From Apium graveolens (lineage: Eukaryota > Streptophyta > Magnoliopsida > Apiales > Apiaceae), in the NCBI RefSeq assembly GCF_009905375.1, contig NC_133655.1, positions 166,990,588 through 167,054,587 of the forward strand: 64,000 bases of DNA, written 5' to 3'. The position numbers and the translations under genes are program-made. This document shows, piece by piece, positions 34,667 through 46,600 of this stretch. The first letter of the stretch is position 1. Every line of letters begins with the position of its first letter. The notes under the pieces were generated by a model that was not told where the DNA came from, searched no databases, and saw only the letters and a list, made by a program, of their open reading frames with translations.

Positions 34667-34679
34667 GCTCTGATGCCAT
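34667..34679 (-). promoter_or_regulatory. Primer binding site, Angela-2 (variant)
   Basis: On the minus strand A-TGGCATCAGAGC follows the LTR. It differs by one base (C for T) from the tRNA-iMet site TGGTATCAGAGC of Angela-1. Confidence 0.8.
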
Positions 34680-36363
34680 TGAAGGGTTTTTAGCACATAA
34701 ACGCAGCGAAAACGTAAATTTAAATCTTAAAAAACCGAAACCCTCCGCAGGATCTATGCGAAAAATAATATTTAATTCGTAGTTCAGTATGTTTACCTTA
34801 AGAAGCTTTACGTTAATGGAAAGATGGAGGTCTTTAATGGCGATCCAAAAATGATGAACGGAGATCCTTAGCAGCTGCTCCTCAAGTGTGAAGCACTCCA
34901 TCGGTATCCACCAAGAAAACGAGATGGAGAGAATTAGGGTTTTGTAAATCTTTTTGGTTGAGGCAAAATTAGGGTCTATAATAGTATATTTATAGGCAAA
35001 ATTTTCAGCTGAAAATTTTCCCATAAAATATTATTATTATTAGCCCTTTATTATTCTCACTAATAATTAAAACACCTTTTAATTATTAATCCTTTTTCTA
35101 AACTCTTTAGAAATAATTCTCTCACTTGATTTAATTTCCAAAAATTAAATTCTTAATTAATAATATTAAGAACCTTTTCTTAATTAATTTATAATAAATT
35201 AAATCTCATTTAATCAATTATTAAATTTGTCAATTAATTATTTATTTCATAAATAAATAATTATCAGCCATTATTAATTAATTCCTCCACCATTAAATCA
35301 TTCTCTTTTATGGTGTGACCCTGTAGGTACAATATTAAGCCGGTAGTAGAAATAAATAATAATAAAACTATTTTATCATTATTTATATAAATTCTCTAAT
35401 TTATTAAACATGATTAATTAATTAATCATATTTATTCTACATCGTGAGGGATACTTCTCAGCATATCGCGACTATCCGGATAATACGAATTCACTGCTTA
35501 GAATACCAAGAACCTATTCAGTGAGTAGTTACCGTACAATCAATTCGTTCTACCCTGCAATGTCATGATTAAATACAAGGCATGGAACTTGTGTCAAGCC
35601 TATCTTATTTAATCACATGCTTTCCCATTCACTATGCTTAGTTCTATTTAATGTAAATTAGAAACTCCTTTCTAATTTCATTCACTATGGCCAGAGATTC
35701 CTGAACTAGCATAAGTGGATCAGCATTGAACATTCTCTTCCTTCACTGGAAGGGGTAGATCCTTTATTGATCATACACTATATTCGTGTACAAATTCCTA
35801 TACCCAGTAGAGCCCTTATAATTGTCCCTTGAGACTAAGAACTAAACCAAAGCATAGTTCAGTGTACACAAGATGACTATGATGACCTCAAGTCTAAGGA
35901 TACTTGTACAACTATCACTATGTGAACAACTGCTGACACATGAGTGAACTTCATCAGTTGTTCAGCTGTGTGAGTCATGTTCAGTGAACTTATTCTATAA
36001 TAAGCACCTACATACTAGCTATAGTGTCACCAACAAATGTCTATGAGAACAGACATCCTTCATAATGAAGCAAGCATAATATGTACCGATTGCGGACTAT
36101 TAATTACCAGTTAGTAATCCTACGACCAGGAACTATTTAAGTTTAGAGTTATCATATTTTAGGTCTCATTATTATGATCTCATCACAATCCATAAAAAGC
36201 TTTACTCTAAACTGTGGTATATCTTATTTAAACATTTAAATAGATAGAGCCCGTAATAAAAACAAAACAAGTCTTTTATTAATATCAATGAAATCAAAAC
36301 AGATTACATAAAAGTTATTACTAAATCCTCATACATGATTGGACTTAGGACATATCTCTTTCA
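34680..36363 (-). mobile_element. Angela-2 5' LTR
   Basis: 1684 bp. TATA box on the minus strand at 34987-34994. It has lost about 20 bp near 34920 relative to the 3' LTR. Confidence 0.9.
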
Positions 36364-37268
36364 AGGTATTCCTCAAGTGGAGTTCACTAAGGATGGATTG
36401 TGTGATGCCAGCCAGAAAGGAAAGCAGATCAAAGCATCATTCAGAAAGAAGCTTGATTCAATAATTGAAGAACCTATGTAATTACTACGCATGGATTTAT
36501 TTGGACCATTCAATGTGTTGTCCATCTCAAGGAAAAGATTTTTCCTAGTAATTGTGGATGATTTCTCAAAGTTCTCTTGGACATATTTCCTAAAGTCTAA
36601 AGATGAAGCTAGTGAAATCATCATCAATCACATAAGGCAAGTCAACAATCATCCTGATTTTAAGGTAAGAAGAATCAGGAGTGACAATGGAACTGAGTTC
36701 AAGAATTCTGTGATGAGATCATTTTGTGAAGAGAATGGGATTATGCATGAGTTTTCTGCAGTAAAAACTCCACAACAAAATGGAGTAGTGGAAAGAAAGA
36801 ACAGATCTCTTATTGAAGCTGAAAAACAATGCTTGAAGAATCAAAGTTACCAACATATTTTTGGGCTGAAGCTGTGAATACTGCCTGCTACACTCAGAAT
36901 ATTTTCTTGGTTAATCAAGAAAAGTGTATGACACCCTACCAATTGTTCAAGAATAGGAAGCCAACTCTAAATTTTCTTCATGTCTTTGGCTGCAAATATT
37001 ATATCTTGGAGAATCAAACTGATCAACATGGGAAGTTTGATGCTAAAGCGGATGAAGGAATTTTTGTTGGATATGATGTGGGAAAGGCATATAGGGTCTA
37101 GAATCTAAGAACCAACATTATTATGGAATTAATACATGTTGTGTTTGATGACAAAAAGATTGAAGGACTGCAAGATAGAGATTTCCATGAAAGCCTCAAG
37201 TTTGATAATGTGGAGTTGGTCAGTGATGACAGTGATGATGAAAGTGATCAAGAAACAGTGAATAAGTG
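36364..37268 (+). pseudogene. Sire-2 integrase core and connector
   Basis: Continues the Sire-2 frame after Angela-2: GIPQVEFTKDGLCDA..KGKQ, then a stop near 36480. Core: MDLFGPF (Asp), RSDNGTEFKN (Asp), QNGVVERKNR (Glu), so the triad is complete. A frameshift near 36830 separates it from the C-terminal GCKYYILENQ..FVGYD region. An acidic connector (SDDSDDESDQ) ends near 37268, where the frame jumps directly to late RT (KSVDISSYRGM...), showing that the RT palm is deleted. Confidence 0.88.
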
Positions 37269-37871
37269 AAAAGTCTGTGGATATTTCAAGCTATAGGTGT
37301 GACGGCCTCAACCCCGGGGTCAGAGGTTGACGTCATCCACAACACAACAAGTAACATAATAAGATTCATTTCACTGAAGAAACATAATCACGACCCCTCT
37401 TACCAAGAACTTTTCCAGGTTTAAATATGACTTAGGTTATAATTTACCACAAAACTAATTCATTACAACCACCTTGACAATACTATCTTAATACAACAAC
37501 TCAATAGACCATTTCTGGTCTGCCATAACCACCTCAGAGGAGCCTGACACGGAAAGAACTGGAACTTTGCCCCGACTACTACTGAAGAATCTCCTAGGTA
37601 TCTGCAATACATATATAAAACATTTTACAAGGGTGAGCAATCAATTGCTCAGAAGTACCACTATATGAATAATAATCAAAAATAATTTATGTTAAACATT
37701 TATAGGAACATAAATCATAACTTGTTTATAAAACAAGTAAACATGTGAAAACCGATGAAACTAATGAAAACTGGATTATCAATAGCTAGCATGCTCTATA
37801 AAACATTTTATTAATTGTGTTGTGTAAATACCAGAGTTAAATTTTAGCATGCTACTTTTATTTTCAAATCT

Positions 37872-38032
37872 TCTGTCCCATCGCAGGACGCATAAAACCA
37901 TTTGTCCCGTTACGGGGACCCAAAACCATTTGTTCCGTTACGGGGACCCAAAACCATTTGTTCCGTTACGGGAACCATAAAACCCGTCCCATCACAGGAC
38001 CTATAAAACCATTTGTTCCTCCTCGGGAACCT
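37872..38032. repeat. 28-bp minisatellite in solo LTR
   Basis: AAACCATTTGTTCCGTTACG-type units begin at 37895, 37923 and 37951, with diverged units before and after. Confidence 0.8.
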
Positions 38033-38130
38033 CAAAATCACTTGCTCAGAAATAAAAGTATTGGATGATCCCTGGTGAGACAGCTGATCAGGCTATCTCC
38101 ATAGGATAACTCTATCTTGGCTATCCTATG

Positions 38131-39077
38131 TGTTAGATATATTTGAGATGTCATGTCTAATATGATTCATGTTTAGTTTTCAGATCTTAACAAACAGGAC
38201 ATATCAGGACTTTCTGAAATCAGGACTTACTGGAAGTCAGAACTTAATATCAGAACTTAAGGTCATATCTGAACTTAAGTGCGGGAAGACTTTCATATAA
38301 GGAAGGAAGCTGATTTATAGTAGAATATCGAGACTAAAATAAAAGAAGATATGCATGGAAAGAGTTAGAAGACTGGAAGACTTGTAGAAGATATCTGATT
38401 GATATATTTTATGAGACAGAATTGTATTCCATATCAATTAGAAGTTATCTTGTAACTGTGTACTATATAAACACAGACTTAGGGTTTACACTATATGTGT
38501 TATCATTATCGAGAAGATTATACATTGTAACCTAGCAGCTCTTAGTGATATTTGTTCATCACTGAGAGAGAATAACAGTTCTTATTGTAACAGAGTTTAT
38601 TCAATATACTGGATCTTTGTTACATACTTGTGTTAAATCGATTTGATTTAATACACTCAAGAGTATGAACACTTTGACTCAAAGCCTAATGAGTCATTGA
38701 CTGATTAAGTGCGGGAAGACTTTCGTATAAGGAAGGAAGTTGATTTACAGTAGAAGATCGAGACTAAAATAAAAGAAGATATGCATGGAAAGAGTTAGAA
38801 GACTGGAAGACTTGTAGAAGATATTTGATTGATATATTTTAGGAGACAGAATTGTATTCCATGTCAATTAGAAGTTATCTTGTAACTTTGTACTATATAA
38901 ACACAGACTTAGGGTTTACACTATATGTGTTAAAATTATCGAGAAGATTATACATTGTAACCTAGCAGCTCTTAGTGATATTTGTTCATCACTGAGAGAG
39001 AACAACAGTTCTTATTATAACAGAGTTTATTCAATATATTGATCTTTGTTACATACTTGTGTTAAATTGATTTGATT
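38131..39077 (+). mobile_element. Copia-type LTR piece with an internal tandem duplication
   Basis: Starts TGTTAGATATATTTGAG after CTATG. It contains repeated CAGGACTT/CAGAACTTA words (38200-38275), then a 373-bp segment present twice (38276-38648 and 38706-39077, period about 430) with a TATATAAACACAG box in each copy. The right LTR end is not seen; the piece is cut at the Athila-type fragment. Confidence 0.6.
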
Positions 39078-40205
39078 GTACCGCGTGTCAGCAGGCGCGG
39101 CTAACTTTGCTGATTTCGTTGAAAAACCCTATTTGAGTGGAATTTGATGATTTTAAGAGTCCGGGTCCAATATGAGCTTATATATACTTAAAAAAGGGTT
39201 TTCATCATCCGGGAAGATTGGGAGATCAATGAGAAAACCTAGAAATACAAAACAACTCTGAAAAAGAAGATCTTGTTTTCTACTTGTGATTCTTTGTAAA
39301 TAGTTGTAACTATGGATGCTCGTTGTCATTCTTGTTGAACCTAGATCTCGTTTATTCGTACTTTGATTATTATTTAGTTTATTAAGACCTTGTTTTATAC
39401 CATGCTTTCATTTGAACCCATGATGACGATGCGTTCAATTATGGGCCAATCGTTGTCATGGGATTCTAGCGGATTTACTTATGGATTTCAATAATTAATT
39501 TATTTCGATATCTTGGTGTGTGGTGATTGATTGATATCCTAGTATTGATTGTGCTTATTCGTCTTATGTGCGTAGCTAACATATAAGATAGCGTTTTAAT
39601 CTCTATTGAAGCGACAGTGAATATAAAGGTTTAGAACTTGCCATGCTAGCATAGGTTCATGTATTTGTTATGCATGATTCGTAAGTAATTTTAACCATCT
39701 TACTTGCCCTATGTAATCACGATAGATAACTTGCGCATTAAACCGTTATGTTTTCAATTCTTATAGACATATAAGGACTAAGCATAATTGGTGTATATTC
39801 AACTTCTATCTCTTTTGTGGATGCTTGCTAGTAGGGTATTCGTACAATGAAAGTTGGCGTTTACTAGTTTCGTGTTATCTGATTAGTGTCATCACCATCA
39901 CATGCTAAGGTTAAGAGCAATAAGGCTATTGAATGAAGTATTTAATGAAGTTAGAATCTCATGTTTGTCATATATAGTAATTCAACCTCAATTCTCTTAG
40001 TTAATGTTATTTAATATAATCTCTTAGTTTAATAAAAACCCAATTTGTTATTTGTCTTAGCATTGAGCGATAACCATACATTGTTGCATAGGTGCATAAA
40101 TTGAACTTAACCTAAACCAGTCTCTGTGGGAACGAATATGATTTATATCTTATACTACTTGTGAACGCGTATACTTGCGTGAATTGAAAACTTGTTCCGG
40201 AACTC
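39078..40205 (+). mobile_element. Athila-type LTR fragment
   Basis: From about 39420 it aligns by eye, in the opposite orientation, with the Athila LTRs of this window (for example CATGCTAGCATAGGTTCATG, and TACTTGCGTGAAT near the end). The GC-rich TCAGCAGGCGCGG near 39090 corresponds to the GC block of those LTRs. The left end is truncated and the right end uncertain (about 40175-40210). No internal region. Confidence 0.6.
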
Positions 40206-42520
40206 AGAGACTAGCTAGGTCCCTGTCACGCTGGGCTGGTGGTTATAATAGGGTGCGCAACCACTTCGGCTCTTACGCTATCTTCCAGGCCGTTACCGAC
40301 CCCCTGCGCACACTCATCCAATTATCTGATCATTTTTATCCAGTTTTCTAAATCACTTACCTATCTCTTGTCAAAACAATTATATCACAGCACATTTTCC
40401 AAAACATTTTCATTTTATTCAAAGTTTAGAGATAGGTATTTTCAGAAGTTACTTTTCCCCCAAAACACAAGTTAACCAAACAATTTAACCTAGGGGATAC
40501 GTAACTTAAAACGTTTTGTTCCAGTACGAGATTAAAACATTATATATTCATATATACCAAACCATAAAAGAATGGTCAGGGGTATTTTCCTTGCAGAGCT
40601 TTACAAATATTATCGATTGACCTTGAGCCGACAAGGACGCTCAGGCTTTAACGTCTAACCACTATATTACCCTGGATTCGACTTCAACACTCAGGTCCTT
40701 CGATTGGAACCTTACTGAGCTCGTCGACTGTCCACTAGGCTATCATTAGACCAACACCAACTCTTGGGCCTTCCGACTAGAACCTACAGAGTCGAAATAC
40801 CCTAATTTAGACATTCGATTATGCTTGAGATATTCTCGCTACAATCTACCCGTACGTTAACAAAACCCGACTCGCAACATACTCAATATTATAATACACG
40901 TATCAATTAGGGTTCACGTTCTCGAAAGTCGGTTCGGTGTTCATTTTCAGAAAATACGTATACTCCTCATTGTACGAAATTAGGGTTATTTGTTTTGGCA
41001 AAACATTTCATCACAACATACAATCAGGTTTTGCAAAAAATATTAATATATATATACATATTCGTTCGGCGTCCCGATAATTGCCAGCTACGCTCCCGTA
41101 TTTCCGTAGTTCGATTTCCCGGAAATCGGGCAGCGCCTCCTTTGTTTATCGGACTACCCGTCGAAACAATTCGACGTCAAATAAGTCAATTACAACCAAT
41201 CACAATCCAATTTCCAACCACCAATTTCAACCATCAATATCAGTCCAAATTTCTCAATTACCAATTAAAAACAATTATCAATTAATACTCGCATTTTTAC
41301 ATTTTAATTCATATTTTATATTTTTAAATCATAGGACTCAGATCGCATCATCATAGTCCACCGTCCGCTCGTCGAAATTCATCGCGGACGACGGTAAAAA
41401 TTCGGAGGTTCCCCAAATTGGGATTCCAATCACGGACCTCGAATTTATTTCATAAAAATAATTAAACAGGAAACTCGAATAACCCACAAGAAAATTTTAA
41501 ACCACACAATCACAGCAAGGTAACGGCTACGCACCGCCATCCTCACCGGAAAAACGTGAGGGGCGGCGGTAACCAGAGAATCAAGAGAGCACACTGCACA
41601 CATATGCACAGAAATTACACATACCCAAACACCAATTCGATTCACACACACACACGCATACAGAACCGATAGGCAAAGAAACAAACGGCGGAGCACAGGC
41701 AGTTACCGAAAATTGAAGTCACGGCGGCACCGGATAAACCACAGAGATGAAAGAGGAGTAAAATCGAGAGAGAGAAAACAAAGGAAGAGATGAGAAACAA
41801 AGATTGAGAGAGCAGACAAGAGAGATCGAGAGAGGTGAGAGCAAGAGAATTGAGAGAGACTAAATTGAGGCGGGGATAAAATGGGTTTAACCCGGTTGAT
41901 TGCCTGCCCCCCCCCCCCTTTTATTCGCTATCTCAGGACAACCCTCAATTCAAACACCGCAAATTTAAGAATTTTAACGAGAGTTTAGCAGATATAATAC
42001 TTCAAAACTCAAGAAAGTAGTTTTAAAAATCCAAAGTAAAAAAAACTAGTATTATTTAAAATCTCAAAACAAATTTTAAAATCTCGGAATATTCTAAACT
42101 AAAATAAATATGAGTTTCATAATTTTTGAAGAATTCAGAAATTAAATACTGATTTTATAATTAAATAAAATCAGAAAATCATTTAAAGATAAATAAACTA
42201 TAAAATATTGATTTCTAAATTTTATAGACTCCTAAAAATAATAAATAAATTTGTAAAATGATAAAAATGATTTTGGAGACAATCCAAATATTTATGGAAA
42301 TAAGGTTTGAATAAAATCACCTTTAACTATAAAAATAAATTAACACATCGCCACAACTAGTTACATAAATGATCCTCGAACCCCAATAGTCACACGTAAT
42401 TAATAATATATTAATAAAATAATACCCAGCTGACGGAACCCATGCACATAGTTTATTTATTTAATTATTCAGTAATTACATATTTAAATAACATGGAAAT
42501 GCACGATTCGTTATAATAGG

Positions 42521-43174
42521 GGCATGGTTGGCTTACTTCTGTACTTAACAGCCAGTAGGCCAGATATAATGTTTGCTACTTGTCTTTGTGCTAGTTTTTA
42601 GGCTGATACTAGAGAATCTCACTTAGTAGCTATTAAGAGAATTTTCAGATATCTCAAGGGAACGCCAAAACTTGGCATTTGGTACCCTAGAGATTCTGGT
42701 TTTGATCTAAATGGTTATTCAGATGCAGATTATGCAGGTTGTAAAATAGACAGAAAAAGTACAACAAAAACATGTCAATTTCTAGGGAACAAGCTTGTGT
42801 CCTGGTTCAGTAAAAAACAAAATTCAGTTTCTACTTCTACAGCTGAAGCTGAATATATTGATGCTGGTAGTTGCTGTGCACAGATTTTGTGGATATAAAA
42901 CCAATTATTGGACTATGGTCTACAAGTGGATAGAATTCCCAATTTCTGTGATAACACAAGTGCAATTGCCATCACTGAAAATCCAGTGCAGCATTCAAGA
43001 ACAAAGCACATAGACATCAAGTACCACTTCATTAGGGAGCATGTGATGAATGGTAATGTGGAACTCCATTTTGTTCCAAGTAAAAAGCAGCTTGCAGATA
43101 TATTTACCAAGCCACTTGATGAATCCACCTTTTCAAGGTTGGTAAGTGAGTTAGGTATGCTTAATTATTCTTAA
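42521..43174 (+). pseudogene. Sire-2 late RT and RNase H
   Basis: Starts in frame after the solo LTR: GMVGLLLYLTASRPDIMFATCLCASF, stop at about 42600. RNase H motifs: GYSDADYAG, STAEAEYI, a stop near 42896, CDNTSAIAI, HIDIKYHFIREHV and LADIFTKPL, ending LGMLNYS at 43174. It gives the C-terminus of the Sirevirus polyprotein. Confidence 0.88.
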
Positions 43175-43698
43175 ATTATGTCAAATATTTTTGCAAGTTT
43201 TAATGCAGCCTGAAAATTAATTGTTTTTTCAGCTTTGGATGAGATTTTGGCTAAGTCAAAATTTACATCCTGGCGGATGCTCATTATCCATCAAATTTGG
43301 TCATCCATCAGAATATTATTTGTTAACAAAAATCAATTACTTTTCTGGATTATTTCATAACTCGACGGATAATTGATTTATCCTCATCCGTCGAATTGTC
43401 TCAATCTTAGCCGTTAAAACTCTGAACTTTATCCATCGAGTATACTTACAGTTTGTAAGCATGACACAACGGATAAATGACAGAATTTTTACAGTTTATT
43501 TATTTTTAAAGGGCTATTTTGGGCTATTTTGATTGGTTACTTTATTTCACTTTATTATTTTTGACAGTTTATTTCTGAGATAGTATAAAAGCAGAATTAA
43601 TTTTTATTCTGCTCTTTTATCATTCTCAATCCAATTGCTCTAACTTCCCTTCTTCTCCAAAGAAAATATTCTCTCTGCAAATTTCTCATTCTCTAACA
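43175..43698 (+). promoter_or_regulatory. pol-env spacer with motif cluster and candidate internal promoter
   Basis: Holds several CTCGACGGAT / ATCCGTCGA motifs (43360, 43385, 43430, about 43466). TATAAAAG lies at 43584-43591. It is followed by a pyrimidine-rich leader (about 43610-43698) that ends AACA-ATGG at the env-like start codon. This is the arrangement of a plant core promoter, so a separate env-like transcript is possible; this is inference. Confidence 0.45.
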
Positions 43699-46600
43699 AT
43701 GGCACCAGTCATCAAAATTATGTCTCAAACTGGATATATCTATGAAAAGAACAACTTCACAGCTCTTGTAAACAAGGAGATTCAACAGTCTGGAGAGTTT
43801 CACAAGATGATGGATTTTGTGAAAAGCTGTAAACTCAGTTATACTATGCTGGAATCACCCACTATCTACTATGAAATTGTGGAGGAGATATGGACAACTG
43901 CAGTGTACAACTCTACTGACAAGACCATCACTTTCACTTTCAAAGGTAAACAGTTTTGCATTAATAGTGACATTGTCAAAACATGCTTTAGAATTCCTGA
44001 TAATACTGCTACTGTTCTACACACAGACACAGATATAGTTAACATGCTAAATTTCATGAGCTAAACACTTTCCACTTCTAAGTTAAGTGAAATTAGGAGG
44101 TTAGGTCTTAGAAAGAAATGGAGCTTTTTATGGGATGTGGTAACTAAGGTATTTTCTGGTAAGATTAGTAACTTTGATTCTGTTAACATTTCTATGCTTA
44201 ACATGCTTTACATGCTAGTTACTGATAAGTACTTTAATTTCAGTGACTTGGTCTTTATTGAGTTAGTTTATAAGTTAGGTTAGCTGAATAAGAGAGGTAA
44301 AAGTGTCTACTATGCTAGATTCTTTATGATGCTTGCTAACCATCTCATTGAGAACATTAAATTGAGAACCCAACCAACAAGCTGAATTGTTCAGTTCAAG
44401 AAAGGAGGATTATTACAGATCTCAACAGGATAAATCACCATAAAGAGGTGCCTTTCCATTATTTTCCAATCATGAAGGGACCTCAGGTAAGTGAGGTAAG
44501 CACCACTGTCTCCACTCTTCCAACCTCACATATTTCTTTGCCTTCTAGTGTAGCTATGGCATCTATGTCAATGATCCAACAGATGCCTACCCAAGCTACC
44601 AAACCAACAATCTCAAAATCAAAATCTAAGAAAGTCCCCTCTGGTTTCTTTCAAAAGAAACCAGTTGCAAAATCTACTAAACACAAAGATGGGAGTGTGA
44701 AGGTGAGTAAGCAAGGTAAGGGACAGGGTGAAAACTAAAGAAACCCTAAGGATAAGGCTGGTGAGATGAATGTACCCAAGCCTAGCCACACCACAGTTTC
44801 TCAACAAACTGTGGTTGTTAATAAGGAAATAAGCCCAATTCTAGTTTCATCCTCCCAAAAGGATGTTTCTATTGAAACAAGCTCCCAACCAGGAGCACAG
44901 ATCAAGAGGGCTAGGGACACAAGTTCACCACAAACTTATGCTAGAAAGAAAAGATCAAAAACCCTTGGGGATGCACAGGGAACACACGCAGTGCAAACTG
45001 GAGCTAAAGACCCAGTCACTGCACCATCTCAAAGTCAGATTGATGTGACTCCAATAAATGTGGAGTCACAGCCAAAATCCTTAACAATTGAAGCACCTGA
45101 AACACCAAATTCACCCACACACTCACTGGATGTTGACATGATCAATACATCACTTCCAAATTATCCATCTTTAACTCTTTTGGAGAAGCCAAAAATCCAA
45201 GCAAGTAAGCATCATCTTTTAGATGATTTGTTGGCTCACTTGCCATTTCTTTCTAAGTCTGTTGAGACATTTGTGCCTAAATTTTCATCAATCTGCACAG
45301 AGTCTACAATAGTCTCCACTCCAAACTCATTCATTTCTTCTATCCCGATGGATATTCATCATCCGTCAAGTAGTGATTATATCCCGACGGATAAGTCTAA
45401 CAGCAGTCACCCGTCGGATATCCATACTACTGTCCCGATGGATATTCATCATCCGTCGGGTGTCTCTGCACAACTTCAAATTTCTTCAATTCTCACAAGT
45501 GCAGAAGACTTAGTGGTAGTGCAATCACTCTTAGGACTTAGGGAAGGGAGTGAACTGAGTGAGAGGCTGGGTTGCTCTCAGGAAAAAGGAGAGAATATGA
45601 GTCAATAAATGCAGTCCATTTCTTCAGGACTGGCAAAAGTGAGTTAGAGAAGTCCCACCTTAGATGGTGAAGGTGAGGGTGTGAGGGTGGGAAGCCAAGG
45701 GGAGCCCTTGATGCAAAAAGGGAGAGATATTGAGAGAAATACAGGTACTAGAGAGATAAGGATGGACACCATTGCTAGTGAGTCAATGAATGTCAATGAT
45801 GCGGAAAGGAAAAGACTATTTTAGCAAGAATATCAAGCTGTCATAAATTCTATTTCCCTAGATGCTGAGACATTTACTCATCCTGTTACAGCTTATCAAA
45901 CATTAGTTGTACAGGGCAATGAGGAGGCTGAAAGAATTCTTAATCTAGTGCATACTACTCAATCCTTATAAAGAGCAAAGGATACAATCATTGTTATGCC
46001 TTCAACTACTGGCAGTGATTTTGAACTGGCTGAAGACTCATTTGGGGATGATGGTAGGAATGATAAGAAAGACAGCATGGGCATAGGGGGAGATGCAGAT
46101 GTCCTGCCTGGATGCTAACAAAGGAATGTTCCTACTCACATCTTCAATCAATACTATTCAAGCTGATTCATGACACCCAAACAGCCATTCAAGCATATAC
46201 AAATGCCAGCACAAAGAGGCTACTTACAGCACATCTTGAAGCACTCCAGCTGTATAAGATTCAAGCTCTCCAATACAGTCAAAGTGTGGATAAAATCAAG
46301 CAGGAAGTCTCTGAAGTAAAATAAGATTTCATAGTAAGGTTGGATGCTAGACTTCCTGGAACCACCATGATTGAGATAGCTCAGAAGCTAAGGAAGGAGG
46401 TTGATCTCAATAGAAAGGTTGAGGCCATGGACTCTAGATTATCTGATGTGGAGAAGTCAATGGCCAAGATACTTGCTAATCAAGAAACTCATACTGCTTT
46501 GCTCCAACAGTTGGTGGTTGCTTAACTCCCTTCCACTCTCCAACTTGATGCTAACAAAAAGGGGGAGAAAGGCTTATCTAGTGAGGGGGAGAAACAGCTC

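Larger units (their letters stand above)
27881..36363 (-). mobile_element. Angela-2: full-length Ty1/Copia element
   Basis: 8483 bp, minus strand, in Sire-2 integrase, TSD AGGTA (27876-27880 and 36364-36368). LTRs are 34680-36363 (5') and 27881-29484 (3'). Pol is close to Angela-1, and the same gag deletion is present. The last part of the LTR (U5) and the first kilobase of leader differ from Angela-1. LTR ends read TGAAAGAGAT...AAACCCTTCA on the minus strand. Confidence 0.92.
37298..42515 (-). mobile_element. Tekay-like solo LTR with nested pieces
   Basis: Plus-strand left end TGTGACGGCCTC, right end CGTTATA. On the minus strand this is TATAACG...GGCCGTCACA, a TG...CA LTR with one decayed end base. 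TSD ATAGG at 37293-37297 and 42516-42520. Sire-2 pol reads through in frame when the segment is removed. Subtracting the inner insertion (38131 to about 40210) leaves about 3.1 kb. Long length, a GA-rich R/U5-like zone on the minus strand (41740-41880) and a poly-C run (about 41909-41922) fit a chromovirus LTR. No internal coding region, hence solo. Confidence 0.75.

Noticed and set aside
41445..41696. Minus-strand 83-residue ORF with a hydrophobic, Cys/Val-rich sequence
   Set aside because: It lies in the presumed R/U5 part of the Tekay-like solo LTR and has no similarity that I recognise; probably chance.
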